Below are positions 15,090 to 23,491 of a DNA stretch of 29,498 bases, in pieces. The first letter of the stretch is position 1. Every line of letters begins with the position of its first letter. The DNA is taken from positions 1 through 29,498 of the forward strand of contig DATGIN010000163.1 in the NCBI GenBank assembly GCA_035295705.1. Reading direction: 5' to 3'. The DNA comes from Poindextera sp035295705. GTDB taxonomy: Bacteria; Pseudomonadota; Alphaproteobacteria; Caulobacterales; Caulobacteraceae. Below the pieces are notes generated by a model, which saw only the letters and a program-made list of their open reading frames with translations, did not search any database and was not told the origin of the DNA. The position numbers and the translations under genes were made by a program.

Positions 15090-15827
15090 ATGCGCCTGCA
15101 GTTCATCGGATGCGGCGACGCGTTCGGCTCCGGCGGTCGATTCAACACCTGCTTCCGCCTCGAGCGGGAGAGCGGCGGCGACATCCTCATCGATTGCGGC
15201 GCCTCCAGCCTGATCGCCATGCGTCAGCTGGGCGTCGACCCGAACGGCGTCGAGACGATCGTCGTCAGCCACCTGCACGGCGACCACTTCGGCGGCCTGC
15301 CATTCTTCATCCTCGACGGCCAGTTCTACAGCCGCCGAACGGCGCCGCTGATGATCGTCGGGCCGCCCGGCCTGGACGAGCGGCTGACGCAGGCGATGGA
15401 GGTCTTCTTCCCGGGCTCTTCGACGGCGCGGCGGCGGTTCGAGACCGAGGTGCGCGAGGTGGCGCCCGGGGGCTCGATAGACGTTGGGGACGTGAGGATC
15501 GAGGCGATCGAGGTGAAGCACGCCTGCGGCGCGCCGCCCCTCGGCCTCAGGCTGACTCTCGAGGGCAAGACCATCGCCTATTCCGGCGACAGCGAGTGGA
15601 CCGACGCGCTGGTGGACGTCGGCCGCGGCGCCGATCTCTTCGTGGTCGAGGCCCTGTCCTACGACAAGGCCGTGCCGCAGCACCTCGACTACGCCGCCTT
15701 TCGCGCCAACGCGACGCGGATCGGCGCCAAGCGCGTCGTCCTCACCCACATGGGCCCCGACATGCTCGCCAGGCTGGCCGACGCCGAACACGAGGCCGCC
15801 GCCGACGGCAAGATCATCGCGGTTTGA
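15090..15827 (+). CDS. MBL-fold metallohydrolase
   Basis: A 245-residue metallo-beta-lactamase-fold protein of the RNase Z/PhnP-like group. It starts MRLQFIGCGDAFGSGGRFNT, with the dinuclear metal motif SHLHGDHFGG (H61, H63, D65, H66), the later metal ligand region in YSGDSEW, and THMGP near the end. It is too short and lacks the exosite of tRNase Z, so it may be a phosphodiesterase or other hydrolase of unknown substrate. GAGGG precedes the ATG. It probably forms an operon with the SET gene and ends by overlapping the convergent SGNH gene by 14 nt. Confidence 0.87.
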   Translation: MRLQFIGCGDAFGSGGRFNTCFRLERESGGDILIDCGASSLIAMRQLGVDPNGVETIVVSHLHGDHFGGLPFFILDGQFYSRRTAPLMIVGPPGLDERLTQAMEVFFPGSSTARRRFETEVREVAPGGSIDVGDVRIEAIEVKHACGAPPLGLRLTLEGKTIAYSGDSEWTDALVDVGRGADLFVVEALSYDKAVPQHLDYAAFRANATRIGAKRVVLTHMGPDMLARLADAEHEAAADGKIIAV

Positions 15828-16779
15828 CGTACCGCCCGCCGGGGCTGAGCGGCTCGCCGGGGCTGGCCAGCTCATCGTAGGCGATCGATTGAAGGTCCGT
15901 CGCCTGCGCCGGCGAGATGCCGAGCTCTGCCGCGGCCTCCTCCCGCTCGCCCAGCGTGCGCGGGTCCTTGCCGGTGACCGCGCCGAACACCATCAGCGCC
16001 TCGAGGTAGTAGCCGTAGATCGAAGCGTGGTACGCGTCCCAGGCCCAGAGATCGATCTGGTTCGGCCCCACGCCGGCATAGGGATTGGCTGTGGCGAGCC
16101 CTTTGGCGATCGCCCTGTTCCACGCCTTGCCAACGGCCACCACGCCCGAAACACCGGCCAGCCGGCGGCTGGCGGCTTTGTCGCCCCGGAACCACCGGTC
16201 GAAGGCCTGGGCGTCAGCGGCGGTCGCGGCCTGCTCGTAGGCGAGCTCGATGTCGTCGGCCATCTGGGTGATCGGCTTGCCGTGCCAGTGGCCGCCGGCG
16301 GGGTAGGTCTGGTCGGCCCGCGACCAGGTCGCCATCAGCCAGATGTCGACGGCCGGGTTGCGCGCGTGGAATAGCTTGGCCAGAGCCGGTGTTGCGGCGA
16401 TCAGGCTGGCCGGGTCGCCGGGGTGCGCCGCGTCCAGCGTCGAGAAGCTCTGCAGAACGACGTGATCCCATGGCCGGTCGATGAGGGCGCGCTTGTTGTC
16501 GAGGTGAAAGCGCAGGTCCATCCCGCCGACCGTCTCCTCGCTGACCGCGTAGTCGAGGCCGGTCTCCTTGGTGAACAGCTTGAACAGCGCCGGCACGCCG
16601 CCATAGCCCGTGCCGTTCAGGTCGCTAACGGTGTCGGCGCGATATTTCCAGACCGCCGAGCGCGCGCCGAACGTAAAGCTGTTGCCGACGAAGAGGATGC
16701 TGTCGGCAAAGGCCGCCCCGCTCCCCGCGACCCCGATCGCCAGCGCTGCGAACGCAGCCAAAAGTCGTCTTCCAGCCAA
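15814..16779 (-). CDS. Exported SGNH-type hydrolase (DUF4886-like)
   Basis: 321 residues from a TTG start. Signal peptide LLAAFAALAIGVAGSGAAFA, cut before DSILF. Block I is ILFVGNSFTFG, with Ser as the nucleophile. Block III-like is WDHVVLQSFSTLD. The C-terminal Asp/His block is WAWDAYHASIYG (DxxH). This is the layout of SGNH esterases of the DUF4886 type, acting in the periplasm or outside. The reading frame extends further upstream, but those residues look like non-coding Arg/Pro-rich sequence and the signal peptide starts right after TTG. Divergent from the Rieske-FAD gene. Confidence 0.82.
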   Translation of the reverse strand: MAGRRLLAAFAALAIGVAGSGAAFADSILFVGNSFTFGARSAVWKYRADTVSDLNGTGYGGVPALFKLFTKETGLDYAVSEETVGGMDLRFHLDNKRALIDRPWDHVVLQSFSTLDAAHPGDPASLIAATPALAKLFHARNPAVDIWLMATWSRADQTYPAGGHWHGKPITQMADDIELAYEQAATAADAQAFDRWFRGDKAASRRLAGVSGVVAVGKAWNRAIAKGLATANPYAGVGPNQIDLWAWDAYHASIYGYYLEALMVFGAVTGKDPRTLGEREEAAAELGISPAQATDLQSIAYDELASPGEPLSPGGRYVKPR

Positions 16780-16785
16780 TGTGAG

Positions 16786-16791
16786 CCTCCC
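16786..16791 (-). promoter_or_regulatory. Ribosome-binding site deciding the TTG start of the SGNH gene
   Basis: GGGAGG (complement of 16786-16791) lies 6 nt before TTG at 16779, and the signal-peptide codons follow directly. No ATG or GTG in this frame is as well placed. Confidence 0.7.
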
Positions 16792-16908
16792 GTCCGGGCG
16801 CGCGCAGTTGCCGCCCGTGCGGCGTGAGTCGTCAATCGCCCCGCGTTGACGAAACGGCGGCGGCGGGCGAGCGTCTGATCGGATGCGCGAAAGAAGGAAG
16901 GCGAGCGG

Positions 16909-18426
16909 ATGAGCGGCGAGACGGACGAGGATCCCGGCCCCGATCTGGCCGCCGGCGTGCCTGCGAGCGACGTCCCCGAGGGCGGCAAGCTGGCCGGCCA
17001 CGTCGGCGACGACGCCGTCATGGTCGCCCGCGTGGGCGGGGAGCTGTTCGCCATCGGCGCCCACTGCACCCACTACCACGGCCCGCTGGCGGATGGCCTC
17101 ATCGTCGACCACACCGTGCGTTGCCCGTGGCACCACGCCCGCTTCTGCCTAAGGACCGGCGAGGCGCTGGGGGCGCCGGCGATCGACCCGGTTGGATGCT
17201 GGACGGTCGAGGAGCGCGACGGCAGGGTCTTCGTGCGGGCCCCGTCCGAGGCCCCGGCGAAACCGAAAGCATCCAGCGCGGCCCGCCGCATCGTCGTCGC
17301 GGGTGGCGGCGCGGCCGGTTTCGCGGCCGCCGAAATGCTGCGCCGCAACGGCTTCGACGGCGCCGTCACCATCGTGAGCAGCGACGAGACCGCACCCTAC
17401 GACCGCCCCAACTGCTCGAAGGATTTCCTGGCGGGGACCGCGCCCGCCGAGTGGATGCCGCTGCGCGGCGACGACTGGTACGGCGACAACGAGATCGACC
17501 TGAAGCTGCGCGCCGAGATCGTCAAGCTCGACCCCAGGGAGCGCACCGTCGCGCTCGGCGGGGGCGAGACGCTCCCCTACGACGCGCTGGTGCTGGCGCT
17601 GGGGGCCGAGCCTCGCCGGCTGCCGTTGCCGGGCTTCGACGGCCCTGACGTGCGCCTGCTCCGCTCGCTCGCCGATGCGGAGGCGATCATCAAGGCGGCC
17701 GAGGGGGCAAAGCGCGTCGCGATCGCCGGCGCGAGCTTCATCGCGCTGGAGGTGGCCGCCTCGCTACGTCACCGCGGCCTCGAGGTGCACGTGGTCGCGC
17801 CGGAAGCCGTCCCCCTCGCCCGCATCCTGGGCGACGACGTCGGCGGCTGGGTGCGCCGCGTGCACGAGGAGAACGGGGTGATCTTCCACCTCGGCGCCAA
17901 GATCGAAGGCTGGCGGGACAGGCTGCTGGTCTTCGATGGGGGATCGGTCGCCGCCGACTTGCTGGTGGCGGGGACGGGCGTCGCGCCGCGCACCGCGCTG
18001 GCCGAGGCCGCTGGCCTCAAGGTCGACAACGGGGTCGTCGTCGATGCGTCGCTGCGCGCCTCGGCGCCGGGCGTGTACGCGGTCGGTGATCTGGCCCGCT
18101 ATCCGTACGCACGCAGCGGCGACCTCATCCGCGTCGAGCACTGGGTGCACGCAGAGCGGCAGGGCCAGCACGCGGCGCGCGCCATCCTGGGCGACCATGC
18201 GCCGTATGCCGACACGCCGTTCTTCTGGAGCGTGCACCACGGCGCCACGATCAACTACGTCGGCCACGCCGCCGACTTCGACCCGCCAGCGGTCGAGGGC
18301 TCGCTCGACAAGCAAGACGCCGCCGTGAAGTTGTCGAAGGGCGGCAAGCTGCTGGCCGTCGCGACGATCGGGCGGGACCTTGAGTCGCTGAGCGCTGGCG
18401 CGGCGCTTGAGATGAGTACGGCGTAA
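16909..18426 (+). CDS. Rieske domain-FAD oxidoreductase (AIFM3-like)
   Basis: A 505-residue fusion. The N-terminal Rieske 2Fe-2S domain (residues about 15-112) has CTHYHG (C53, H55) and CPWHH (C72, H75). It is followed by a FAD/NAD-dependent reductase: dinucleotide fold VVAGGGAAGFAA (about 130-140), APYDRPNCSKDFL as in ferredoxin/rubredoxin reductases, a second Rossmann VAIAGASFIALEVAASL, and the FAD-binding GVYAVGDLARYPYA. The C-terminal domain contains WSVHHGATINYVGHA. This is the architecture of AIFM3/apoptosis-inducing-factor-like proteins, which probably pass electrons from NAD(P)H to a partner; the partner is unknown. Start at the ATG after AAGGAAGG. No export signal. Confidence 0.92.
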   Translation: MSGETDEDPGPDLAAGVPASDVPEGGKLAGHVGDDAVMVARVGGELFAIGAHCTHYHGPLADGLIVDHTVRCPWHHARFCLRTGEALGAPAIDPVGCWTVEERDGRVFVRAPSEAPAKPKASSAARRIVVAGGGAAGFAAAEMLRRNGFDGAVTIVSSDETAPYDRPNCSKDFLAGTAPAEWMPLRGDDWYGDNEIDLKLRAEIVKLDPRERTVALGGGETLPYDALVLALGAEPRRLPLPGFDGPDVRLLRSLADAEAIIKAAEGAKRVAIAGASFIALEVAASLRHRGLEVHVVAPEAVPLARILGDDVGGWVRRVHEENGVIFHLGAKIEGWRDRLLVFDGGSVAADLLVAGTGVAPRTALAEAAGLKVDNGVVVDASLRASAPGVYAVGDLARYPYARSGDLIRVEHWVHAERQGQHAARAILGDHAPYADTPFFWSVHHGATINYVGHAADFDPPAVEGSLDKQDAAVKLSKGGKLLAVATIGRDLESLSAGAALEMSTA

Positions 18427-18503
18427 GTCACAGCCAAGCTAAGGCACCAAATCTTTACCGAATTTCGGGTAGACCCGGGCGCGTTCAACCTCGAGGTGTC
18501 GCC

Positions 18504-20426
18504 ATGGCGACGGAACCCGACCACGTGACGGCGCCGCGCGGCGCCATAGCCGCGATGGCTTGGTTCTTCGAGAACAGCCTCGACATCTTTCTGGCCGTCG
18601 AGAAAGGCGAGCACACGCGGGCGAACGGCGCCTGGAAGAGCCTCACCGGCTGGGATACGCCGCAGGCGCTCGGCCGGTCGTTCTGGGACTTCGTGCACCC
18701 TGAGGACCTGGCCGAAGCGCGGGGCGCGATCGACGCGCTCGCCCACACCGAACGTTGCGTCGTCGAGCACAGGCTGTCGACGGCGGCGGGCGGTTGGCTC
18801 TGGATGCGAAGCCACGCGGTGGGCGGCGAAGGCGGCTGGGTGTTGATCATCCTGCGCGACATCACCGCCGAGCGCCAACAGGAACAGGCGAGCGAGAAGG
18901 CAAGGCGCACCGCCGGTCTCCTCAGGGAGTCGGCCGGCGTCACGATCTGGCGCTACGACCCGGACCGCGATCAGTACGAGATCAACCCGGACATGCGTCG
19001 TCCGGGCCGCGCGGAGTCCGAAGAGGAGGGCCAGCGCGTGCGCGCCGGCGTCCATCCCGAAGACGCCGAGCGGCTGAGCAAGGCCTGGCTGGACACGCTC
19101 GCCTCCGGGAAGGTCCACGTCCGTGAGTATCGCGAGCGGCTGCCCGATGGCGCCTGGCGGCATGTGCGCTCGGCGTTCCAGGGCGTTCGCCCGCTGGCCT
19201 CTGGCAGGTGGGAAGTGATCGGGGTGACCCAGGACGTCACCGACATCGCGAAGACGCGCGACGCGGCCCGTCAGGGCGAGCAGGCGGCGCTGGCCGCGGC
19301 GGCCGCCAAGAGCCAGTTCCTGGCCAACATGAGCCATGAGCTGAGGACGCCAATGAATGGCGTGCTCGGCATCCTGCATCTTCTGAAGGCCGATCCCTCG
19401 CCAGCCGAGCGGCAACGCCTGATCGACGACGCACTGGCCTCTGGGGTCGGCCTGTCCGACCTTCTGAACGACATCATCGACTATTCGGACGTCGAGGCCG
19501 GGGACATCGTCCTGGCCGCCGAGCCCTTCGACCCCGTCGCGGAGCTCGACAGCGTCCTTGGGCTGCTTCGGCCGCGCGCCGAAGCCAAGGGACTCGTGGT
19601 TCGCGTCAGCCAGCCGGAGGCGATCGGGCCGATGCTTGGCGACGCCAGGCGGCTGCGCAAGATCTTCTTCCACCTGCTCAGCAACGCGGTGAAGTTCACC
19701 TCCACGGGAAGCATCGACGTCACGTTGCGGTCGGTCGGCGAAGGGGAAGAGCGCCGGTTGACGCTGGCTGTCGCCGACACGGGCATTGGCATTCCGCCGG
19801 AGCACCAGGCCAAGCTCTTTCAACAATTCGGCCAGCTCGATGCGTCCTCGACGCGGCGGTTCGGCGGCCCCGGTCTTGGCCTCGCCGTCACCCGCAAGCT
19901 CGCGCAGATGATGGGCGGCGACGTCCGTTTCATCAGCGCCAAGGGACAGGGCTCGACATTTTGGGCCGAGGTGAGTGCGCCGGCCTGCGCGGCGCCGGAG
20001 GCGGCGTCGGAGGCCGTGGGCTGGTTGAGCGGTCTGCGGGTTCTGGTGGTCGAGGACAACGCGACCAACCGCATGGTGGCGACCGCGATGCTCAGACAGC
20101 TGGGCGCGGAAGTGGAGACGGCCGATGACGGCGCCCAGGGGGTGGCCGCCGTCGAGCGCGCCGACTTCGACCTGATCTTCATGGACATCCAGATGCCGGT
20201 GATGGACGGCGTGGAGGCGACCCTTCGCATCCGCGCCATGGCCGAGCCGAAGCGGCTGATCCCGATCGTGGCGACGACGGCCAATGTCATGCCGGATCAG
20301 ATCGCGGTCTACCGCAACTCTGGCATCAACGGCGTTGTCGCCAAGCCGATCTCGCCGAACTCCCTCCTGGCCGAGGTGGCCCGGATCGCCAACGACGACG
20401 CCCCGCCGGCCGAGAGCGCCGCCTGA
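18504..20426 (+). CDS. Soluble PAS-PAS hybrid histidine kinase with receiver
   Basis: 640 residues, no membrane segments, so a cytosolic sensor. PAS 1 (about 15-115) has FENSLDIFLAVEKGE and WDFVHPEDLAEAR. PAS 2 (about 135-245) has GVTIWRYDPDRDQYEIN and GVHPEDAERLSKAW. The HisKA H-box is NMSHELRTPMNG (H278). The ATPase domain shows LLSNAVKFT, VADTGIGIP and FGGPGLGLAV. The C-terminal receiver (about 515-630) has VVEDN, DLIFMDIQMPVMDG (D561) and VVAKPIS. A receiver on the kinase implies a phosphorelay through a separate Hpt protein; none is encoded nearby. The start is the ATG after GAGGT. It is tail-to-tail (15 nt) with the degenerate GGDEF/EAL gene. Confidence 0.93.
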   Translation: MATEPDHVTAPRGAIAAMAWFFENSLDIFLAVEKGEHTRANGAWKSLTGWDTPQALGRSFWDFVHPEDLAEARGAIDALAHTERCVVEHRLSTAAGGWLWMRSHAVGGEGGWVLIILRDITAERQQEQASEKARRTAGLLRESAGVTIWRYDPDRDQYEINPDMRRPGRAESEEEGQRVRAGVHPEDAERLSKAWLDTLASGKVHVREYRERLPDGAWRHVRSAFQGVRPLASGRWEVIGVTQDVTDIAKTRDAARQGEQAALAAAAAKSQFLANMSHELRTPMNGVLGILHLLKADPSPAERQRLIDDALASGVGLSDLLNDIIDYSDVEAGDIVLAAEPFDPVAELDSVLGLLRPRAEAKGLVVRVSQPEAIGPMLGDARRLRKIFFHLLSNAVKFTSTGSIDVTLRSVGEGEERRLTLAVADTGIGIPPEHQAKLFQQFGQLDASSTRRFGGPGLGLAVTRKLAQMMGGDVRFISAKGQGSTFWAEVSAPACAAPEAASEAVGWLSGLRVLVVEDNATNRMVATAMLRQLGAEVETADDGAQGVAAVERADFDLIFMDIQMPVMDGVEATLRIRAMAEPKRLIPIVATTANVMPDQIAVYRNSGINGVVAKPISPNSLLAEVARIANDDAPPAESAA

Positions 20427-20441
20427 CCAGGCGGGGGCCCT

Positions 20442-21734
20442 CTAAGCTGCCGCGGCGCTGAGGCTGGCGTGCGAGGCGCCCAGCAGCGCGGCCATGCCCG
20501 CGCGGCGGGCCGAGTCCAGCCGGTAGATGATCACCGATCGCGCGACGCGCTTGGCGGCCTGTACCGCCGCCCTCGTCCAGCCCATGAATTCCGCATCGCC
20601 GACCATGTTCTTCGGGGCCTCGAACGAGACGCCCGACAGGCCGGCGTTCTGCAGATTGCCGAGCCCCCGGTCGGGCGCGCCGTTCAGCCAGCCGATCAGG
20701 AACATGCAATGCGGCCTGATCAACGATGTCGCTTCCAAGAGGGCCGTCTGCGGCACGCCCTCGATGTCGCACACCTCGACGATGACCCCGGTCTGCACGA
20801 GGCCCTTCGCTTCCGCCAAGAGCTCGGCGACCGCGGCGCGACCGCTGCGATTGGACAGGCTGATGTACGAGACCGGGATGATCAGGCTGAGCTGGCGCTC
20901 GCCGCCCTCCTCGGCGCGAAGCCGGCCGAGCCCGCGCGCGATGGTCGCCTGGTCGATCCGCTCGATGTCGGCCCGCGACAGGTTCTGCAACTCCGCCGCC
21001 GTCAGGACTTCGTCCGTGCCCATGCGGACCACCCGTCGGGCGATGCGGTTGCCGATCCGGCCGAAGCTGCGTAGCTCGAAGACGGGGTCCAACACGCAGG
21101 AGACGCGCACTCTGACGCCGTTGGCGGCGACGAACGGCGACCAGCGATCGACGCTCGCCGGACTGGCCGGTGCGTTGTCGTCAGGCGGGGCCGACTGCGG
21201 CTGAGTCCCCTCCGCGGCCGTTGGTTCGACCGGCGCGGCCGCGGCGCGCGCTTCCTCGGCCGCCTCCTCGGCCGTCAGCCTGCCCAGGTCCACCCGGGCG
21301 GCGTCGATGCCGCTCTTGGAGATCTTGGTCACCTCGCGCACCACGAGGTCGGCCGGTCGGGCCTCCCCCAGGAAGTGCGTCAGCACCGCGCGAAGGTAGC
21401 GCAGGCAGCGCACCTGCGCCGTCGTCCTGCGTTCATAGGGCAACACGACGAGGAAGTCGGTGTCTGAGACGCGCAGATAGTGGCCCTGGTCGCCGACCCC
21501 ACGGTCAAGGGTCCGTTCGATATAGTCGTAGACCGCAAGCCGCTTGGCGGCCCAGCGCGGTCCAAGCCGCGCGATCACCGCATCCAGCGACAGGAGGTTG
21601 ATCTGCCCGTTCTCTAGCAGCGGAGAGCCGACGAACGGCTCAAGCGACGAGATGGCCGCCTGGTTGAGCCGCCTCAGCTCCTCCAGTCGGCGCGGCGGCG
21701 GCCTGCCCGACGATGCGGCATGAGGCTCGAGCAT
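20442..21734 (-). CDS. Degenerate GGDEF-EAL-like protein, function unknown
   Basis: A 430-residue soluble protein without known catalytic motifs. The N-terminal half resembles a GGDEF domain: after YDYIERTLDRGV, the segment GHYLRVSDTDFLVVLPYE occupies the place of RlGGDEFlvlLp, with SDTDF for GGDEF. A low-complexity Ala/Glu/Pro linker (about 172-200) follows. The C-terminal half follows the order of an EAL domain: SCVLDPVFELRSFGRIGNRI where EALxR should be, a helix RADIERIDQATIARGL, strand LSLIIPVSYISLSNRSG, VIVEVCDIEGVPQTALLEA, FLIGWLN, and GVSFEAPKNMVGDAEFM. The catalytic EAL, metal ligands and DDFGxG are not seen. It could bind c-di-GMP or act as a scaffold, but that is inference. Convergent with the hybrid kinase, divergent from the SDR. 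Confidence 0.7.
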   Translation of the reverse strand: MLEPHAASSGRPPPRRLEELRRLNQAAISSLEPFVGSPLLENGQINLLSLDAVIARLGPRWAAKRLAVYDYIERTLDRGVGDQGHYLRVSDTDFLVVLPYERRTTAQVRCLRYLRAVLTHFLGEARPADLVVREVTKISKSGIDAARVDLGRLTAEEAAEEARAAAAPVEPTAAEGTQPQSAPPDDNAPASPASVDRWSPFVAANGVRVRVSCVLDPVFELRSFGRIGNRIARRVVRMGTDEVLTAAELQNLSRADIERIDQATIARGLGRLRAEEGGERQLSLIIPVSYISLSNRSGRAAVAELLAEAKGLVQTGVIVEVCDIEGVPQTALLEATSLIRPHCMFLIGWLNGAPDRGLGNLQNAGLSGVSFEAPKNMVGDAEFMGWTRAAVQAAKRVARSVIIYRLDSARRAGMAALLGASHASLSAAAA

Positions 21735-21810
21735 GCTGGGCGTCCCTGGATTTGCTCAGTCTCGAATACTGTCCGGTTGCGCGCCCCACGGGCTTTTACC
21801 ATCGGTTGCG

Positions 21811-21837
21811 TTAGCTGATCGTTAGCGGACTGGACTC
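21811..21837 (+). promoter_or_regulatory. CtrA-like TTAG-N7-TTAG site next to a GANTC
   Basis: Two TTAG copies (21811-21814 and 21822-21825) are separated by seven bases, resembling the alphaproteobacterial CtrA box TTAA-N7-TTAA with one mismatch in each half. Read more broadly it is a direct repeat CGTTAGC-TGAT-CGTTAGC. A GACTC (GANTC, CcrM target) follows at 21833-21837. The site lies in the divergent region between the degenerate GGDEF-EAL gene and the SDR, 62 nt before the latter. Binding is not shown. Confidence 0.35.
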
Positions 21838-21886
21838 TTCGCGGCGCCGATGGTTGGTGCGCCGGGGTTCAGCGGAGCGCGTCAGC

Positions 21887-22882
21887 ATGAAGGATTTCAC
21901 CGGCAGGATCGCCGTCGTCACCGGCGGCGGCACGGGCATGGGACGCGAGCTGGTCCGTCAGCTGATGGCCGAGGGCTGCAGCGTCGCGACCTGCGATGTG
22001 TCCGCGCGCACGATGGCCGAAACCGTGAAGCTGGTGGAGGCTGACCGGCCGCCCCAGGGCGCCCGCGTCACCACCCACCTCGCCGACGTCTCGATCGAGG
22101 CCGAGCTTCGCCGCTTCCGCGACGAGGTCGTCGCCCAGCACGAAACCGACAAGCTCCATCTGTTGTTCAACAACGCCGGCATTGGCGGCGGCGGCTCGAT
22201 GATCGTCGACTCGCGCGAGGACTGGGAACGGACCTTCAACATCTGCTGGGGCGGCGTGTACTACGGGGTGCGCACCTTCCTTCCCATGCTGATGAAGGCG
22301 GACGAAGCGCACATCATCAACACCTCGAGCGTCAACGGCTTCTGGGCCAGCCTGGGGCCCGGGGTCTCGCACACCGCCTACTCGGCCGCGAAATTCGCCG
22401 TGAAAGGCTTCACCGAGGCCCTGATCACCGACCTGCGGCTGAATGCGCCGCACGTGAAGGCGTCGGTCGTCATGCCCGGGCACATTGGCACCGCTATCGC
22501 CTCCAACACGCGCAAGGTGCTGGCCCACAGCGACGAAGACGAGATGTCGACCGAGGAGCTCGATCGGGCGCGCAAGCGCTTCGCCGCCGCCGGGGCGGAG
22601 GGGATCACCAACGAGATGATCAAGGCGATGGTCGCCGAAGGAGCGCGGCGCTTCCTCGAGGATGCGCCGACCACGGCGGCGCAGGCGGCGAAGATCATCC
22701 TCGATGGCGTGAAGGCCGACCGCTGGCGCATCCTGGTCGGCGACGATGCGCACCGCATGGACGAGATGGTGCGCTCCGATCCCGAGCAGGCTTACGAGCC
22801 CGGCTTCTTCCAGAGCCTGACCGAGGGCGTCGGCTGGCGGCTCGGCGCAGGCCCGGGCGGCGGCCAGCAGCGGGCGAACTAG
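21887..22882 (+). CDS. Short-chain dehydrogenase/reductase
   Basis: A 331-residue classical SDR. Cofactor loop TGGGTGMG (12-19); D37 after the second strand (TCDVS) favours NAD(H). NNAG at 95-98. Catalytic Ser in NTSSVNG (S148) with Y165 and K169 in YSAAK. A C-terminal extension of roughly 70 residues beyond the usual core includes ITNEMIKAMVAEGARRFLEDAP and the conserved-looking WRILVGDDAHRMDEMVRS. This resembles the longer SDRs frequent in sphingomonads, Caulobacterales and mycobacteria; the substrate is unknown. Start at the ATG after AGCGGAG; upstream in-frame codons lack a ribosome-binding site. Confidence 0.92.
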   Translation: MKDFTGRIAVVTGGGTGMGRELVRQLMAEGCSVATCDVSARTMAETVKLVEADRPPQGARVTTHLADVSIEAELRRFRDEVVAQHETDKLHLLFNNAGIGGGGSMIVDSREDWERTFNICWGGVYYGVRTFLPMLMKADEAHIINTSSVNGFWASLGPGVSHTAYSAAKFAVKGFTEALITDLRLNAPHVKASVVMPGHIGTAIASNTRKVLAHSDEDEMSTEELDRARKRFAAAGAEGITNEMIKAMVAEGARRFLEDAPTTAAQAAKIILDGVKADRWRILVGDDAHRMDEMVRSDPEQAYEPGFFQSLTEGVGWRLGAGPGGGQQRAN

Positions 22883-23000
22883 CGACCCCGCGGCACTCGC
22901 GGAGCAGCCGACGCCGTTCAGCGCCGGTTCATGGCGCGTTCACCATGATCGCATCCAACGGCGTTGGGAGGCGTTCTCTATCGGACGCTAGGAGGTTCTC

Positions 23001-23375
23001 ATGCGTAAGATGCTGATGGCAGCCGCCGCTGCGGCGACGCTAGTGGCCGGGTCGGCCGCGTCGGTCTCGCCCGCACAGGCGCAGTCCCACGTGCACATGG
23101 GCAACGGCCACTTCAATCACTTCTCAGGGCGCGGTTTCCGAGGTGGCTTCCGCCACGACCGCGGCGACGCCTTCGCCGCCGGCGTGTTCGGCTTCGGTCT
23201 CGGCGCGGCCTTGGCTTCGCCTTACTACTACAACGACTACTATTACGACTATCCCGGCTACTACGGCTACGACTACGACGACTACGGCTACTATGGCTCC
23301 TGCTACTCGTCTCAGTGGGTGTGGAATCCGTACTACGGCCGTTACGTTCGCGAGCGGGTCCGCTACGCCTGCTAG
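23001..23375 (+). CDS. Secreted tyrosine-rich small protein
   Basis: A 124-residue protein with a clear signal peptide (MRKMLMAAAAAATLVAGSAA...), probably cut after AQA before QSHVHMG. The mature N-terminus is His/Gly/Phe-rich (HFNHFSGRGFRGGF). A short hydrophobic, glycine-zipper-like stretch FAAGVFGFGLGAALA follows, then a run dominated by Tyr and Asp, ending with two cysteines (GSCYSS and the final YAC) that could form a disulfide. Similar short Tyr/Gly exported proteins are common in alphaproteobacterial envelopes with no known function. AGGAGG sits 6 nt before the ATG and the gene ends in a strong terminator, suggesting high expression as a single-gene unit. Confidence 0.8.
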   Translation: MRKMLMAAAAAATLVAGSAASVSPAQAQSHVHMGNGHFNHFSGRGFRGGFRHDRGDAFAAGVFGFGLGAALASPYYYNDYYYDYPGYYGYDYDDYGYYGSCYSSQWVWNPYYGRYVRERVRYAC

Positions 23376-23404
23376 GCGAAGCGACAGACCCACGCTCGTA
23401 AGCG

Positions 23405-23443
23405 AGCCCCGCGCCTTCCGTCCCCCCAAGGCGCGGGGCTTTT
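23405..23443 (+). terminator. Rho-independent terminator
   Basis: A perfect 13-bp stem AGCCCCGCGCCTT / AAGGCGCGGGGCT with a 10-nt loop, followed by a short T-run (23440-23443), lies 29 nt after the stop of the tyrosine-rich protein. It is the clearest intrinsic terminator in the window. Confidence 0.9.
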
Positions 23444-23491
23444 GCTAGCTGGCCCGGCTCGTGCCTTCGAGGCTCGGACAGGGAGCCTCGT

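Noticed and set aside
18427..18503. Imperfect palindrome around TACCGAATTTCGGGTA upstream of the hybrid kinase
   Set aside because: The arms have mismatches near the centre and no promoter elements are clearly linked; too weak to call an operator.
18255..19826. Long minus-strand frame opposite the hybrid kinase and Rieske gene end
   Set aside because: No recognisable domain and Arg/His/Gly-rich; the kinase motifs on the plus strand settle the coding strand.
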